Assembly: GCA_900128585.1 (NCBI GenBank)
Contig: LT642678.1
Coordinates: forward strand, 1 to 12,602
From: Stramenopiles sp. TOSAG23-3
Lineage: Eukaryota; Sar
Reading direction: 5' to 3'
Length of the DNA: 12,602 nucleotides
Notes under the pieces: generated by a model
Database searches by the model: none
What the model was told of the DNA's origin: nothing
The model's input: only the letters and a program-made list of their open reading frames with translations
Translations under genes and position numbers: made by a program
Shown here: piece by piece, positions 5,899 through 12,602 of the stretch
Layout of the letters: each line of letters begins with the position of its first letter
Position numbering within the stretch: the first letter of the stretch is position 1

Positions 5899-8800
5899 GA
5901 GAAGACTTCTTCGACAAGATCTTTCGTTTCTTGCAGGTGAACTCGAAAACTGCCGTGTGCTGGGGTTGATGCACCCTGGCGGCTAATTGAACGGATGACT
6001 CGATTGCCTGGGTGCTCATTGTTGTATACACGAAGGCATGTGTCAAGACGGGGGGATACATACGACCAATACCCTTGGTTTTCCGGTTCCTCTTGCACAA
6101 ACACGATTTCAGCATTTTGGTATTTTCTGCACACTGCTGCAACATGATCGTGAGGAAACGGCGCTATTTGCTCCAACCGTACAATGGCAACGTCATGAAT
6201 TTTCCGTTTCCTCCTTGCGTGGTACAGGTCATAATAAAACTTTCCCGACACAATAACCAGCCTTCGGATGTCTTCGTCGGGCAGTAGCTCGTGGCGGTAG
6301 CGTTTGCTTTGCTGAAGATTATTAGCACGCGAAGTTTCCGAGATAACACGACGAAACCAAGTGCCATGGACGATTTCATCCATCGATGAAGTACATGGCT
6401 TGTGATGGTGCAGCTGCTTCGGGGACAACACCACCAAAGGCTTTGAGAACGGCCGGTGTATCTGGCGTCGAAGACAATGAAAGTAATTGGCAGGAGTGGT
6501 GGGCGCACAGACGGCGAAGTTGGCCATCGATTCAGTATTTCGGTGCAACCAGCTCAATGCAAATTTCATGTATTGCTCCTTTGAGACGACCTTGTCCGAT
6601 CTACGCGTTGCTTGGGCATGCACTGCATTCAGCTCGGCGATAATAATATCCCATCGCTCACCGAGAGCATCTGGGTCGATTGTTTTCCCAAGTGTGTCTC
6701 TCAAATTATCAATGGATATGTAACCAGAATTATCGATATCTATCGCATCAAATCCTCGCTCTAAATCATCGCGCATTTTTGGGGTAAGCACCGACAAATC
6801 AATGTTGGGGTCATCATCCACTAGCTGCAAAAACCGTTCTGGCCGGGCGGAGGAATGTTCTGGCCCGGCACCCTCCAGGCCGTGTGGTAGCAGCATCACA
6901 AGGCTCGACTGGACAGACCATTTGTGCTCCCCGCTAACAATAAAATTGTCAATCATGGGCTGGGCAACATTAACAAAATCACCGAATTGAGCCTCCCAGA
7001 CGACAAGTGCATTATCGTTTTCAAGGCTGTACCCATACTCAAACCCAAGAACAGCCGCCTCACTCAAGTTGCTATTGCAAATGTGGACTTCCTCCTGTTC
7101 CCCAGGGCCCAGAATGTTGTTTAAAGGCCAATACCGTTCGTTCGTTTCTTGGCAAACCAACAGAGCGTGACGTTGGTTAAAGGTTCCCCGCTCACAGTCT
7201 TGCCCACTCAACCGTACATGAACAGTGGGATGTTCCACAACAGGAGGAAGAAATTCTGATCGTAGGCTACCGGCCGCGCCTACTCGTGACCACGACCGTT
7301 CCAGTACACTGCCGCCCTTTCCTGAGCTCACATGTTCTGTGCGGGACACATCCCTTTTCCCAAACATTGGATTGCCACTCCTATCCTCTTCTTTGACCGG
7401 CAGCGCTGTCACTCCGAATGCCAACGATTCAGCCAATGCGAAGTCGATCCCCTCGCCCGTTGCCAAGGCTTTCTTACGCTTTTCTACAATTTTGCAAACG
7501 TCAGGATGGAGCTTCAAGTTCTCCCTGTTTTCTCCACAAATCGCTTTCCCCACTAACTGCAGCAAGTCCTTGTCCGCACCAGTCATGTTGTGTGCCCGGC
7601 CTGGCTTTTGCACTTCGCCCAAGCCAGCGGACAGTGCAACTCCTTGCCAGCTACTTGCTAGCCACTCCAGGGAGGTGGAATCGTAAGTGACTTCCCCCTC
7701 GGTGTTGGCAATATCGTACTCTGCCTCGTATTCCTGTACCAAATCTCGCCGTTTTGATTCCACAAGCTCTTCGGAAAGCACACCCGAGTCGATCAGCCTC
7801 TTCTCAAACATTTCTAGAGTCGACGGGTGTTCGTCGATAACGCGCTGTCTAACGGGTTGTGTAATCCGAGGATCTTCTGCCTCGCTATGCCCAAACCGGC
7901 GAAAGCAGATGTAATCGATAATAACATCTTTTCTAAACCTGTGCCGGTACTCTATCGCTAGCTTCATCACACGAACGACCGCCTCGGGATCGTCACTGTT
8001 CACATGAAAAATGGGCGCCCCAGTAGCCTTGGCCACGTCCGTTGGGTAAACTGACGAATGACTGTCGCTGCTTTCGGTGGTAAAACCAATGTTGTTATTT
8101 ACCACAATATGGATCGTCCCTCCTGTATAAAATGCAGGTAGCTGTGACAGAGCAAGCGTCTCCGCGACGATTCCTTGCCCTGCAAACGCGGCATCCCCGT
8201 GCAGCACAACCCCCAGAGCTTTGCGCCTCTCCCAATCTTTCAAATAGTACTGTTTCGCGCGCACTTTGCCTACGACCACCGGGGTCACCTGCTCCAGATG
8301 TGACGGGTTTGGTAAAATGCCGATTTGCACGGGCTGGCTCTCTTTTCCATCCGTCCGTGCAAAAGTGCACTCCGACTGTGTACCTAAATGGTATTTTACA
8401 TCGCCCAGCCTGAGATAATCATCCTCTGCCCCAGGCTCTACATCTTTAAACTCCCGTAACACGGCACCGATGGGTTTGCCGATTATGTTTACTAGAACGT
8501 TGAGTCGCCCGCGATGCGTCATTCCCATCTCTACGTGATTTACCCCTAGCTCCGACGCCCTGCCAAACAGCGCGGAGAGCCCCGGGATTAAGCTCTCTGC
8601 CCCGGCGAGCCCAAACGTCTTCGCATTTGGATGCTTTCCACACAAGAAAGTCTCCAAGTAGTCCGCCCGCAGAAGCTGTTCCCAGATAAGTTTTTGGGAC
8701 TGCGGATCAAGGTCACTCCCAAAAAATGATTGCCCGTTGCGGGTTAAAGACGCGCCCTTCCGGGAGTCTTTGGTCTCTTTTTTCCGCTTTTTGGACGATT

Positions 8801-9614
8801 CCAGTTCCCTGTCGACATTGATGAACTCTCCCAAGGTGCGGTACTTCGGAGGCCTTTGCGGTTCGCTCTCTGACCACAAAAGGTGCGAATGTTCGAGTCT
8901 ATGCTGGAGCCATTTGTGCTCTTTCCTATCAGTTATGTGGGTATACTCTAATCCCACACTCCCGCAGTAGCAACGCGTCAAAAAATCAATAAACTCGCCG
9001 GCCGTGCTGGGAACAGAAACTCCTACGTCACCAATGTCCAAAAGCTCGGTCATGACACCCTCCGGGATTTGTTCGGTGTACGGCGTTCTATTGCTCAGCC
9101 CCCATGCGGACAAGTCCAGTTCTACTGTATTTTTCCCGTCCGCATCCTTCCTGCTCTTTTTTATAACCTCGACGAGTCTTATTATTTCCCTGTTATAATA
9201 TGGATTGTTCACCACCATCCGCTGCAAAAATGGAGAGCTCCGTTTTCGAACGAAGTGCCCCCGAAGTTTGGGAGGTAGGAGGTTCATGCTCTCTTGCAGA
9301 GGGTCCGTGTTCGCGACTAGGTGGCCGCGCTGTCGAAATGCAAGGGTCAACCTGTAGTACTTCAGAACGTTGCCCGCAATAGTCACCGCCGCCGATGCTG
9401 TGGAGGAAGCTCTTTTAAACGCGACTCCTACTGAAGGGGTCTGGTGCACTAAGCTTTCCCACATTCGTGGCCGACCGGACGGCCTTCGCATTCTAGTAAA
9501 CATAGTTGCTGTGGAGGAAGCTCTTTTAAACGCGACTCCTACCGAAGGGGTCTGGTGCACTCGGCTTTTCCACATTCGTGGCCGACCGGACGGCCTTCGC
9601 ATTCTAGTAAACAT
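5892..9614 (-). CDS. OGDH: 2-oxoglutarate dehydrogenase E1 component, mitochondrial, with EF-hand insert
   Basis: A 1240-residue thiamine-diphosphate enzyme, the E1 of the 2-oxoglutarate dehydrogenase complex (TCA cycle, mitochondrial matrix). Residues 1-74 are an Arg-rich presequence present in two tandem copies. The E1 N-terminal fold follows (YCGSVGLEY), then RGHLVANTDP-type and Lys-rich linker sequence near 270-290. MTHRGRLNVL carries H367, GDVKYHLG carries H409, GDAAFAGQG (D474) with the later VVNNNIGFT forms the ThDP/Mg site, and PEHSSAR carries H920. These match H260, H298 and H729 of the E. coli enzyme, so catalysis should be intact. GHSEAEDP replaces the commoner GHNE motif. About 94 residues (938-1031) stand where relatives have a short linker, and include an EF-hand. 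The C-terminal QEEPENQGYWSYV motif is intact. ATG 9614 is the first in-frame ATG; the frame extends upstream to 9695 only through a TTG codon, so the longer form is rejected. Stop TGA. Confidence 0.95.
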   Translation of the reverse strand: MFTRMRRPSGRPRMWKSRVHQTPSVGVAFKRASSTATMFTRMRRPSGRPRMWESLVHQTPSVGVAFKRASSTASAAVTIAGNVLKYYRLTLAFRQRGHLVANTDPLQESMNLLPPKLRGHFVRKRSSPFLQRMVVNNPYYNREIIRLVEVIKKSRKDADGKNTVELDLSAWGLSNRTPYTEQIPEGVMTELLDIGDVGVSVPSTAGEFIDFLTRCYCGSVGLEYTHITDRKEHKWLQHRLEHSHLLWSESEPQRPPKYRTLGEFINVDRELESSKKRKKETKDSRKGASLTRNGQSFFGSDLDPQSQKLIWEQLLRADYLETFLCGKHPNAKTFGLAGAESLIPGLSALFGRASELGVNHVEMGMTHRGRLNVLVNIIGKPIGAVLREFKDVEPGAEDDYLRLGDVKYHLGTQSECTFARTDGKESQPVQIGILPNPSHLEQVTPVVVGKVRAKQYYLKDWERRKALGVVLHGDAAFAGQGIVAETLALSQLPAFYTGGTIHIVVNNNIGFTTESSDSHSSVYPTDVAKATGAPIFHVNSDDPEAVVRVMKLAIEYRHRFRKDVIIDYICFRRFGHSEAEDPRITQPVRQRVIDEHPSTLEMFEKRLIDSGVLSEELVESKRRDLVQEYEAEYDIANTEGEVTYDSTSLEWLASSWQGVALSAGLGEVQKPGRAHNMTGADKDLLQLVGKAICGENRENLKLHPDVCKIVEKRKKALATGEGIDFALAESLAFGVTALPVKEEDRSGNPMFGKRDVSRTEHVSSGKGGSVLERSWSRVGAAGSLRSEFLPPVVEHPTVHVRLSGQDCERGTFNQRHALLVCQETNERYWPLNNILGPGEQEEVHICNSNLSEAAVLGFEYGYSLENDNALVVWEAQFGDFVNVAQPMIDNFIVSGEHKWSVQSSLVMLLPHGLEGAGPEHSSARPERFLQLVDDDPNIDLSVLTPKMRDDLERGFDAIDIDNSGYISIDNLRDTLGKTIDPDALGERWDIIIAELNAVHAQATRRSDKVVSKEQYMKFALSWLHRNTESMANFAVCAPTTPANYFHCLRRQIHRPFSKPLVVLSPKQLHHHKPCTSSMDEIVHGTWFRRVISETSRANNLQQSKRYRHELLPDEDIRRLVIVSGKFYYDLYHARRKRKIHDVAIVRLEQIAPFPHDHVAAVCRKYQNAEIVFVQEEPENQGYWSYVSPRLDTCLRVYNNEHPGNRVIRSISRQGASTPAHGSFRVHLQETKDLVEEVFSA
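6522..6803 (-). other. EF-hand-containing insertion within OGDH E1 (residues about 938-1031)
   Basis: Between DDDPN and NFAVCAPTTPANY, two segments that are nearly adjacent in ordinary E1 proteins, lie about 94 residues predicted to be helical. The loop DIDNSGYISIDN (residues 959-970, bases 6740-6705) fits the EF-hand pattern: D at 1 and 3, S at 5, G at 6, I at 8. Position 12 is Asn instead of the usual Glu. A second half-site, SDKVVSKEQYMKF, looks like a degenerate EF-hand partner without acidic ligands. Calcium sensing by the complex is inferred, not shown. Confidence 0.75.
9396..9614 (-). repeat. 111-bp-period tandem duplication of the OGDH presequence
   Basis: Bases 9507-9614 and 9396-9503 are 108-bp copies with 4 mismatches, separated by 3 bp (period 111 bp, 37 codons, in frame). 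Each copy starts with ATG and encodes MFTRMRRPSGRPRMW through VAFKRASSTA. The outer copy reads WKSR, the inner WESL. Both end in a typical R-A-S-S mitochondrial cleavage context. Confidence 0.95.
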
Positions 9615-9790
9615 ACCTTGCCCTTCGAAAAACGAACGAACGTAACAAACACAAATAAATAATGGATATGTGGGAAATCCATTAGATTGTTTCAAATGCC
9701 ATCGTCTCTTTCAATGGAAAGATGTTGTGTTTTGTCCGTATCGGACTATAAATTATTGACAATTCTATGATGTATAATACTCATCATATA

Positions 9791-9864
9791 TCTTCTTCTT
9801 TTCTTCTTCTTCTTCTTTCTTTTTCTTCTTCTTCCTTCTTCCTCCTCTCTTCTCTTCTTCTCTT
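9791..9864. repeat. 74-nt pure pyrimidine tract, mostly CTT/TTC
   Basis: Every base from 9791 to 9864 is C or T, mainly TTC triplets with CCT variation towards the right. It faces the purine tract at 9955-10139 in inverted orientation. Confidence 0.95.
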
Positions 9865-9900
9865 AAAAAAATATTATTAATACCAACACCACCACACAAC

Positions 9901-9933
<33 letters not shown>
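9901..9933. repeat. Microsatellite (ACA)11
   Basis: Eleven perfect ACA units between the pyrimidine and purine tracts; CA/AC-rich sequence precedes it. Confidence 0.95.
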
Positions 9934-9934
<1 letters not shown>

Positions 9935-9954
9935 AAATGAATTAATAATTTTTT

Positions 9955-10139
9955 AGAGAGAAGAGAGAAGAAGAAGAATTAAAAGAAGAAGAAGAAGAAG
10001 AAGAAGAAGAAGAAAGAAGAAAGAAGAAGAAGAAGAAAGAAGAAGAAGAAGAAGAAGAAGAAGAAGAAAGAAGAAAGAAGAAGAAAGAAGAAGAAGAAGA
10101 AGAAGAAGAAGAAGAAAGAAAGAAGAAGAGGAGGAGGAA
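9955..10139. repeat. Long GAA/AGA polypurine tract
   Basis: Bases 9955-9978 and 9981-10139 are purine only, interrupted by a single TT at 9979-9980. The second block is 159 nt of mainly GAA units with occasional GAAA, ending in GAGGAGGAGG. On the OGDH sense strand it reads as TTC repeats, about 340-525 bp before the ATG. GAA.TTC repeats of this size are known to form triplex DNA. Confidence 0.95.
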
Positions 10140-10484
10140 TAACAATAATATAATAAATATCGGTGGTGGTGAGAAGAAGACTTGTTGCTTGCTTCTTCCT
10201 CCTTCTTCTTCATTCACAACCTCCCCTCTACTACTCCTCTTCTCCTACGGTATTGAATTAATGAATTAATACCTTCCTCCTCCTCTTATTAGCTCTAATA
10301 CCAAAAAAAAACATTACGGACACGAAGGATTATTTCTGAGAAAAAAATAAATTACCTATTCACTTTAAAAAAATATAAGCATATTTACAAAAAGTACAGA
10401 GATAAAGTAATTATTTACCGCCGGTATAATACCACGTACTACACGATATAATTTTGTTTTATATATTTAAAGCTTCCTTCTTCA

Positions 10485-11930
10485 TTACTTCAGCTGTTCT
10501 GGGTTCAGCCATTCCCTTAGTGTTTGTACTTGCTGGAGCACGGACGATTTCGCCGTCCCGCCCTCTGCGAAACGGGTCTCAACGGACGCCTCCATGCTCC
10601 ACACGGCCGTGACATCGTCTTCGAACGCATCGTGGACTTGTTTCAAGTCTTCGATGGTCAAATCCCACAGCTCGACCTCCCTCTCTTCGGCAAGTTGGAC
10701 GCACTCTCCAGAAATATGATGAGTTTCCCGAAACGGCACGCCTTTGCGAACCAAATAGTCTGCCAAGTCAGTGGCCAGCATTTCAGGGGCCAGGCTCTTC
10801 TTCATGTTCTCCTCGTGAGGCTCCAACGTCGACAGGACGCCCGTAGCAATCTGCACAACGTCCGACGCAGTCTCCACGGCATCGAACAAGGGCTCCTTGT
10901 CTTCCTGCAAATCCTTGTTGTACGTAGACGGGATGCCCTTGAGGGCCATCAGCATCGTCATCAAATGTCCCGTCACCCGGGCGGGCTTTCCGCGCAAAAG
11001 CTCACAAGCGTCTGGGTTCTTCTTCTGGGGCATCAGGCTGCTCCCCGTGGTGTACGCATCGGACATTTTGACAAAGCCAAACTCCGAGGTGCTGTAAATT
11101 ATAAGGTCTTCCGCAAACCTGCTCAAGTGCGTGGCCATCAGACTCGCGCAAAATAAATACTCGGCAACAAAGTCCCGGTCGCTTACGGAGTCCATGCTGT
11201 TCAGCGAGACGCTGCCGAAGTCCAAGTCTTTCGCAAGGCTTTGGCGGTCTATGCCGAACGGGTGCCCCGCAATCGCTCCGCTTCCAAGTGGCATCACGTT
11301 TATTCGCGATTGGAGACTCTCCAGCCGCTGCACATCCCGCTGCCACGACGCCGCGTGGCTGAGTATCCAGTGGCTCCATCGAATCGGCTGAGCTGGTTGC
11401 AAATGGGTGTAACCGGGCATGATGATATCTACTTCCCTCTCCGCGCGGTCGATGGCTACCTCTATTAATACCTTCACATGACCTATCAGCGCTGACGTTT
11501 CCTCGCGAAGCCACAGGCGTACATCGGTCGCGACTTGGTCGTTTCGGCTTCTGCCAGTGTGAAGCTTGCCTCCGGTGGGACCAATGATTTCCGATAAACG
11601 GCGCTCGTTTGCGGTGTGTATGTCTTCGTCCATGGGCTTTAACTGAAACGTCCCGCTCTCCCATTCGACCTTTTCCTCCTCCGTGATAATGCCGACCCGG
11701 CAAAGGGCAGACGAGTACGCCTTGCTCCCCTCGATATCAACCTTCCAAAGGCGTTTGTCATACTGAATGGACGCATTGAATTTTTCCATGAGAGGGTCAG
11801 TATCCCCGGTAAACCGACCACCCCATAGTTTTGTGGAACCACCTGCTGCGGTGGACGCGCCCCTCCACACGCGGGGAGGCGGCACAAAGGCAGTGAACCT
11901 GCCAGCCATCTTTCGTGCTGTGAGAAACAT
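10485..11930 (-). CDS. ASL: Argininosuccinate lyase, with N-terminal targeting-type extension
   Basis: A 481-residue member of the fumarase/aspartase superfamily. It cleaves argininosuccinate to arginine and fumarate, the last step of arginine synthesis and part of the urea cycle. The enzyme core starts at KLWGGRF (34-40). HTGRSRND at 124-131 and [10 protein letters not shown] at 173-182 (catalytic H176) are intact, and so is the flexible-loop signature [12 protein letters not shown] at 296-307 with the catalytic Ser and substrate-binding Lys. Core length (about 450) is normal. Residues 1-33 are extra: Arg-rich, free of acidic residues, with VWRGASTA before the core, fitting a mitochondrial presequence; plastid import cannot be excluded, since plant forms are plastidial. 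Two in-frame ATGs exist. The first (11930) has G at -3. The second (11909, Met8) has A at -3 and G at +4 and may be used too, shortening the presequence. TAA stop. Confidence 0.96.
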   Translation of the reverse strand: MFLTARKMAGRFTAFVPPPRVWRGASTAAGGSTKLWGGRFTGDTDPLMEKFNASIQYDKRLWKVDIEGSKAYSSALCRVGIITEEEKVEWESGTFQLKPMDEDIHTANERRLSEIIGPTGGKLHTGRSRNDQVATDVRLWLREETSALIGHVKVLIEVAIDRAEREVDIIMPGYTHLQPAQPIRWSHWILSHAASWQRDVQRLESLQSRINVMPLGSGAIAGHPFGIDRQSLAKDLDFGSVSLNSMDSVSDRDFVAEYLFCASLMATHLSRFAEDLIIYSTSEFGFVKMSDAYTTGSSLMPQKKNPDACELLRGKPARVTGHLMTMLMALKGIPSTYNKDLQEDKEPLFDAVETASDVVQIATGVLSTLEPHEENMKKSLAPEMLATDLADYLVRKGVPFRETHHISGECVQLAEEREVELWDLTIEDLKQVHDAFEDDVTAVWSMEASVETRFAEGGTAKSSVLQQVQTLREWLNPEQLK

Positions 11931-12602
11931 TACAAACGAACCACACCGAATCGAAGTAAACGCAACCAGATGACAAATTAACCGTTTTAATGAAATTATT
12001 ACGAGGGGATACTATGAGGACAACTTGAGAGAGAGAGATTTTTAAATAAAGTAAACCAATTGTATCTTTTTGTCTTCTTCTTCTTTCTGTTCTATATTAT
12101 TATTATACATGTATAATATCGAAATCAATATAGGAGGTGGTCTTCCTCGTCTCTCCTGCCTTGGCGTCATTCGTTTATTATTATAATAAAAATTAAATTT
12201 ATTTTAATCTTCGAAGAAGACGACTCCTCGTCGTCGTATATTTTTTTATTAAATTATTATTTATTTAATTAGTCCAATTAGGTAGACAGAGTATTGGTGA
12301 GAGTCGTCCGTCGTTTTATAATCGTCTATTTTTTCTTTTTCTGTGGTAGTAATAATATGCAATAATACTACACAGCATTATATTTATTATAAAATAAAAT
12401 TGTGATTTAACCAACAAAACAAAAACAAAAACAAAAAGAAGAAATTGATTATGATGCTGTATCTATATTAATATATATTAATAATATTATTAAAATCTAA
12501 TAAAATCAAATCTGATGATCATGGTGGTGGAGAAAAAATATCTTTCTTTTTTTGTCTTGTTCATCATACTATGTTCCTGTAATCTATAATTAATATTTTT
12601 TA
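11931..12602. promoter_or_regulatory. Upstream region of argininosuccinate lyase; no gene seen
   Basis: This 672-bp AT-rich sequence runs to the window end. On the lyase sense strand, CTTTATTTAAAAATC at about 12051-12037, roughly 110 bp before the ATG and followed by a short CT repeat, is the best core-promoter candidate. A small hairpin GACGA-CTCC-TCGTC lies at 12219-12232, and two AAAAAC units at 12421-12432. Frames here are short and low-complexity. Whether another gene begins beyond the right edge cannot be told. Confidence 0.45.
12227..12243 (-). promoter_or_regulatory. 17-nt motif AAATATACGACGACGAG, copy 2
   Basis: Read on the - strand this is identical to 1075-1091 (+). It ends 296 bp before the lyase ATG at 11930. 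It overlaps the small hairpin at 12219-12232. Confidence 0.3.

Larger units (their letters stand above)
9615..10484. other. Intergenic region: OGDH upstream and argininosuccinate lyase 3' flank
   Basis: The 870-bp spacer separates two - strand genes. The part nearest the OGDH ATG is ordinary 5' UTR-like sequence. Further upstream come three low-complexity tracts, described separately. A possible hairpin GGTATT...AATACC (10249-10273, 13-nt loop) and a near-palindrome GGTATAATACC (10425-10435) lie downstream of the lyase. No gene was recognised; apparent poly-Ser and poly-Leu frames here are translations of the GAA tract. Confidence 0.6.

Noticed and set aside
7225-7686. 153-codon + strand frame opposite OGDH E1
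   Set aside because: Antisense shadow of the E1 gene, without domains or independent signals.
9396-9614. Presequence duplication as an assembly artefact
   Set aside because: The two copies differ at four positions and keep the reading frame, which a simple assembly duplication would not produce.
9615-9695. 27-residue N-terminal extension of OGDH E1 up to 9695
   Set aside because: The codon at 9695-9693 is TTG, not ATG, and the stretch is AT-rich and UTR-like. The first in-frame ATG is 9614, which is also the start of the duplicated unit.
9942-10217. Poly-Ser and poly-Leu frames of about 90 codons
   Set aside because: They are translations of the GAA/TTC tract and have no other content.
10524-11156. 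210-codon + strand frame opposite argininosuccinate lyase
   Set aside because: It lies wholly antisense to a strongly supported enzyme gene and shows no recognisable domain; it mirrors the codon pattern of the real gene.
11002-11703. 233-codon - strand frame overlapping argininosuccinate lyase
   Set aside because: It is an out-of-frame shadow of the lyase on the same strand, rich in Arg, His and Pro, with no family signature.
11889-11894. Plastid import signal of the secondary-plastid type, suggested by TAFVPPP near the lyase N-terminus
   Set aside because: The preceding residues are not hydrophobic enough for a signal peptide, so a mitochondrial presequence is the simpler reading.

Overview
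The window looks like nuclear DNA of a gene-dense, intron-poor unicellular eukaryote. Every gene readable in full is a single uninterrupted exon. Coding DNA is of balanced base composition, whereas the spacers are strongly AT-rich and packed with short tandem repeats. Two genes are mitochondrial enzymes with N-terminal targeting peptides, one protein carries a chromodomain, and there are no operon-style gene spacings. The oxoglutarate dehydrogenase resembles versions I associate with algae or heterokont-like protists, but that placement is an inference; no search could be run.

Layout from left to right. (1) The 3' part of a gene resembling the C-terminal OB-fold of the large replication protein A subunit (1-500, +). 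(2) Tail to tail with it, a small DUF1304 membrane protein (556-936, -). (3) A divergent promoter region (937-1375). (4) An extended short-chain dehydrogenase/epimerase of the dihydroflavonol-reductase type (1376-2428, +). (5) A 1.24-kb AT-rich gene-free stretch with TTTC, GAAA and CA microsatellites. (6) A 647-residue SAM-like/chromodomain/ankyrin protein (3671-5614, +). (7) A 277-bp convergent spacer holding a possible 50-codon ORF. (8) The E1 subunit of mitochondrial 2-oxoglutarate dehydrogenase (5892-9614, -), which carries an EF-hand insert and a tandemly duplicated targeting presequence. (9) An 870-bp spacer with a 74-nt pyrimidine tract, an ACA repeat and a 159-nt purine tract. (10) Argininosuccinate lyase with an N-terminal extension (10485-11930, -). 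(11) Its AT-rich upstream region up to the window end.

Functionally these are mostly independent housekeeping genes. Argininosuccinate lyase releases fumarate, and the E1 subunit catalyses the 2-oxoglutarate step of the TCA cycle; these two are metabolically adjacent and lie in the same orientation, but nothing shows co-regulation. No defence island, mobile element, CRISPR array, rRNA or tRNA was seen. The most unusual features are the calcium-binding-type insert inside the E1 enzyme, its doubled presequence, the domain architecture of the chromo-ankyrin protein, and a 17-nt motif shared by two promoters.
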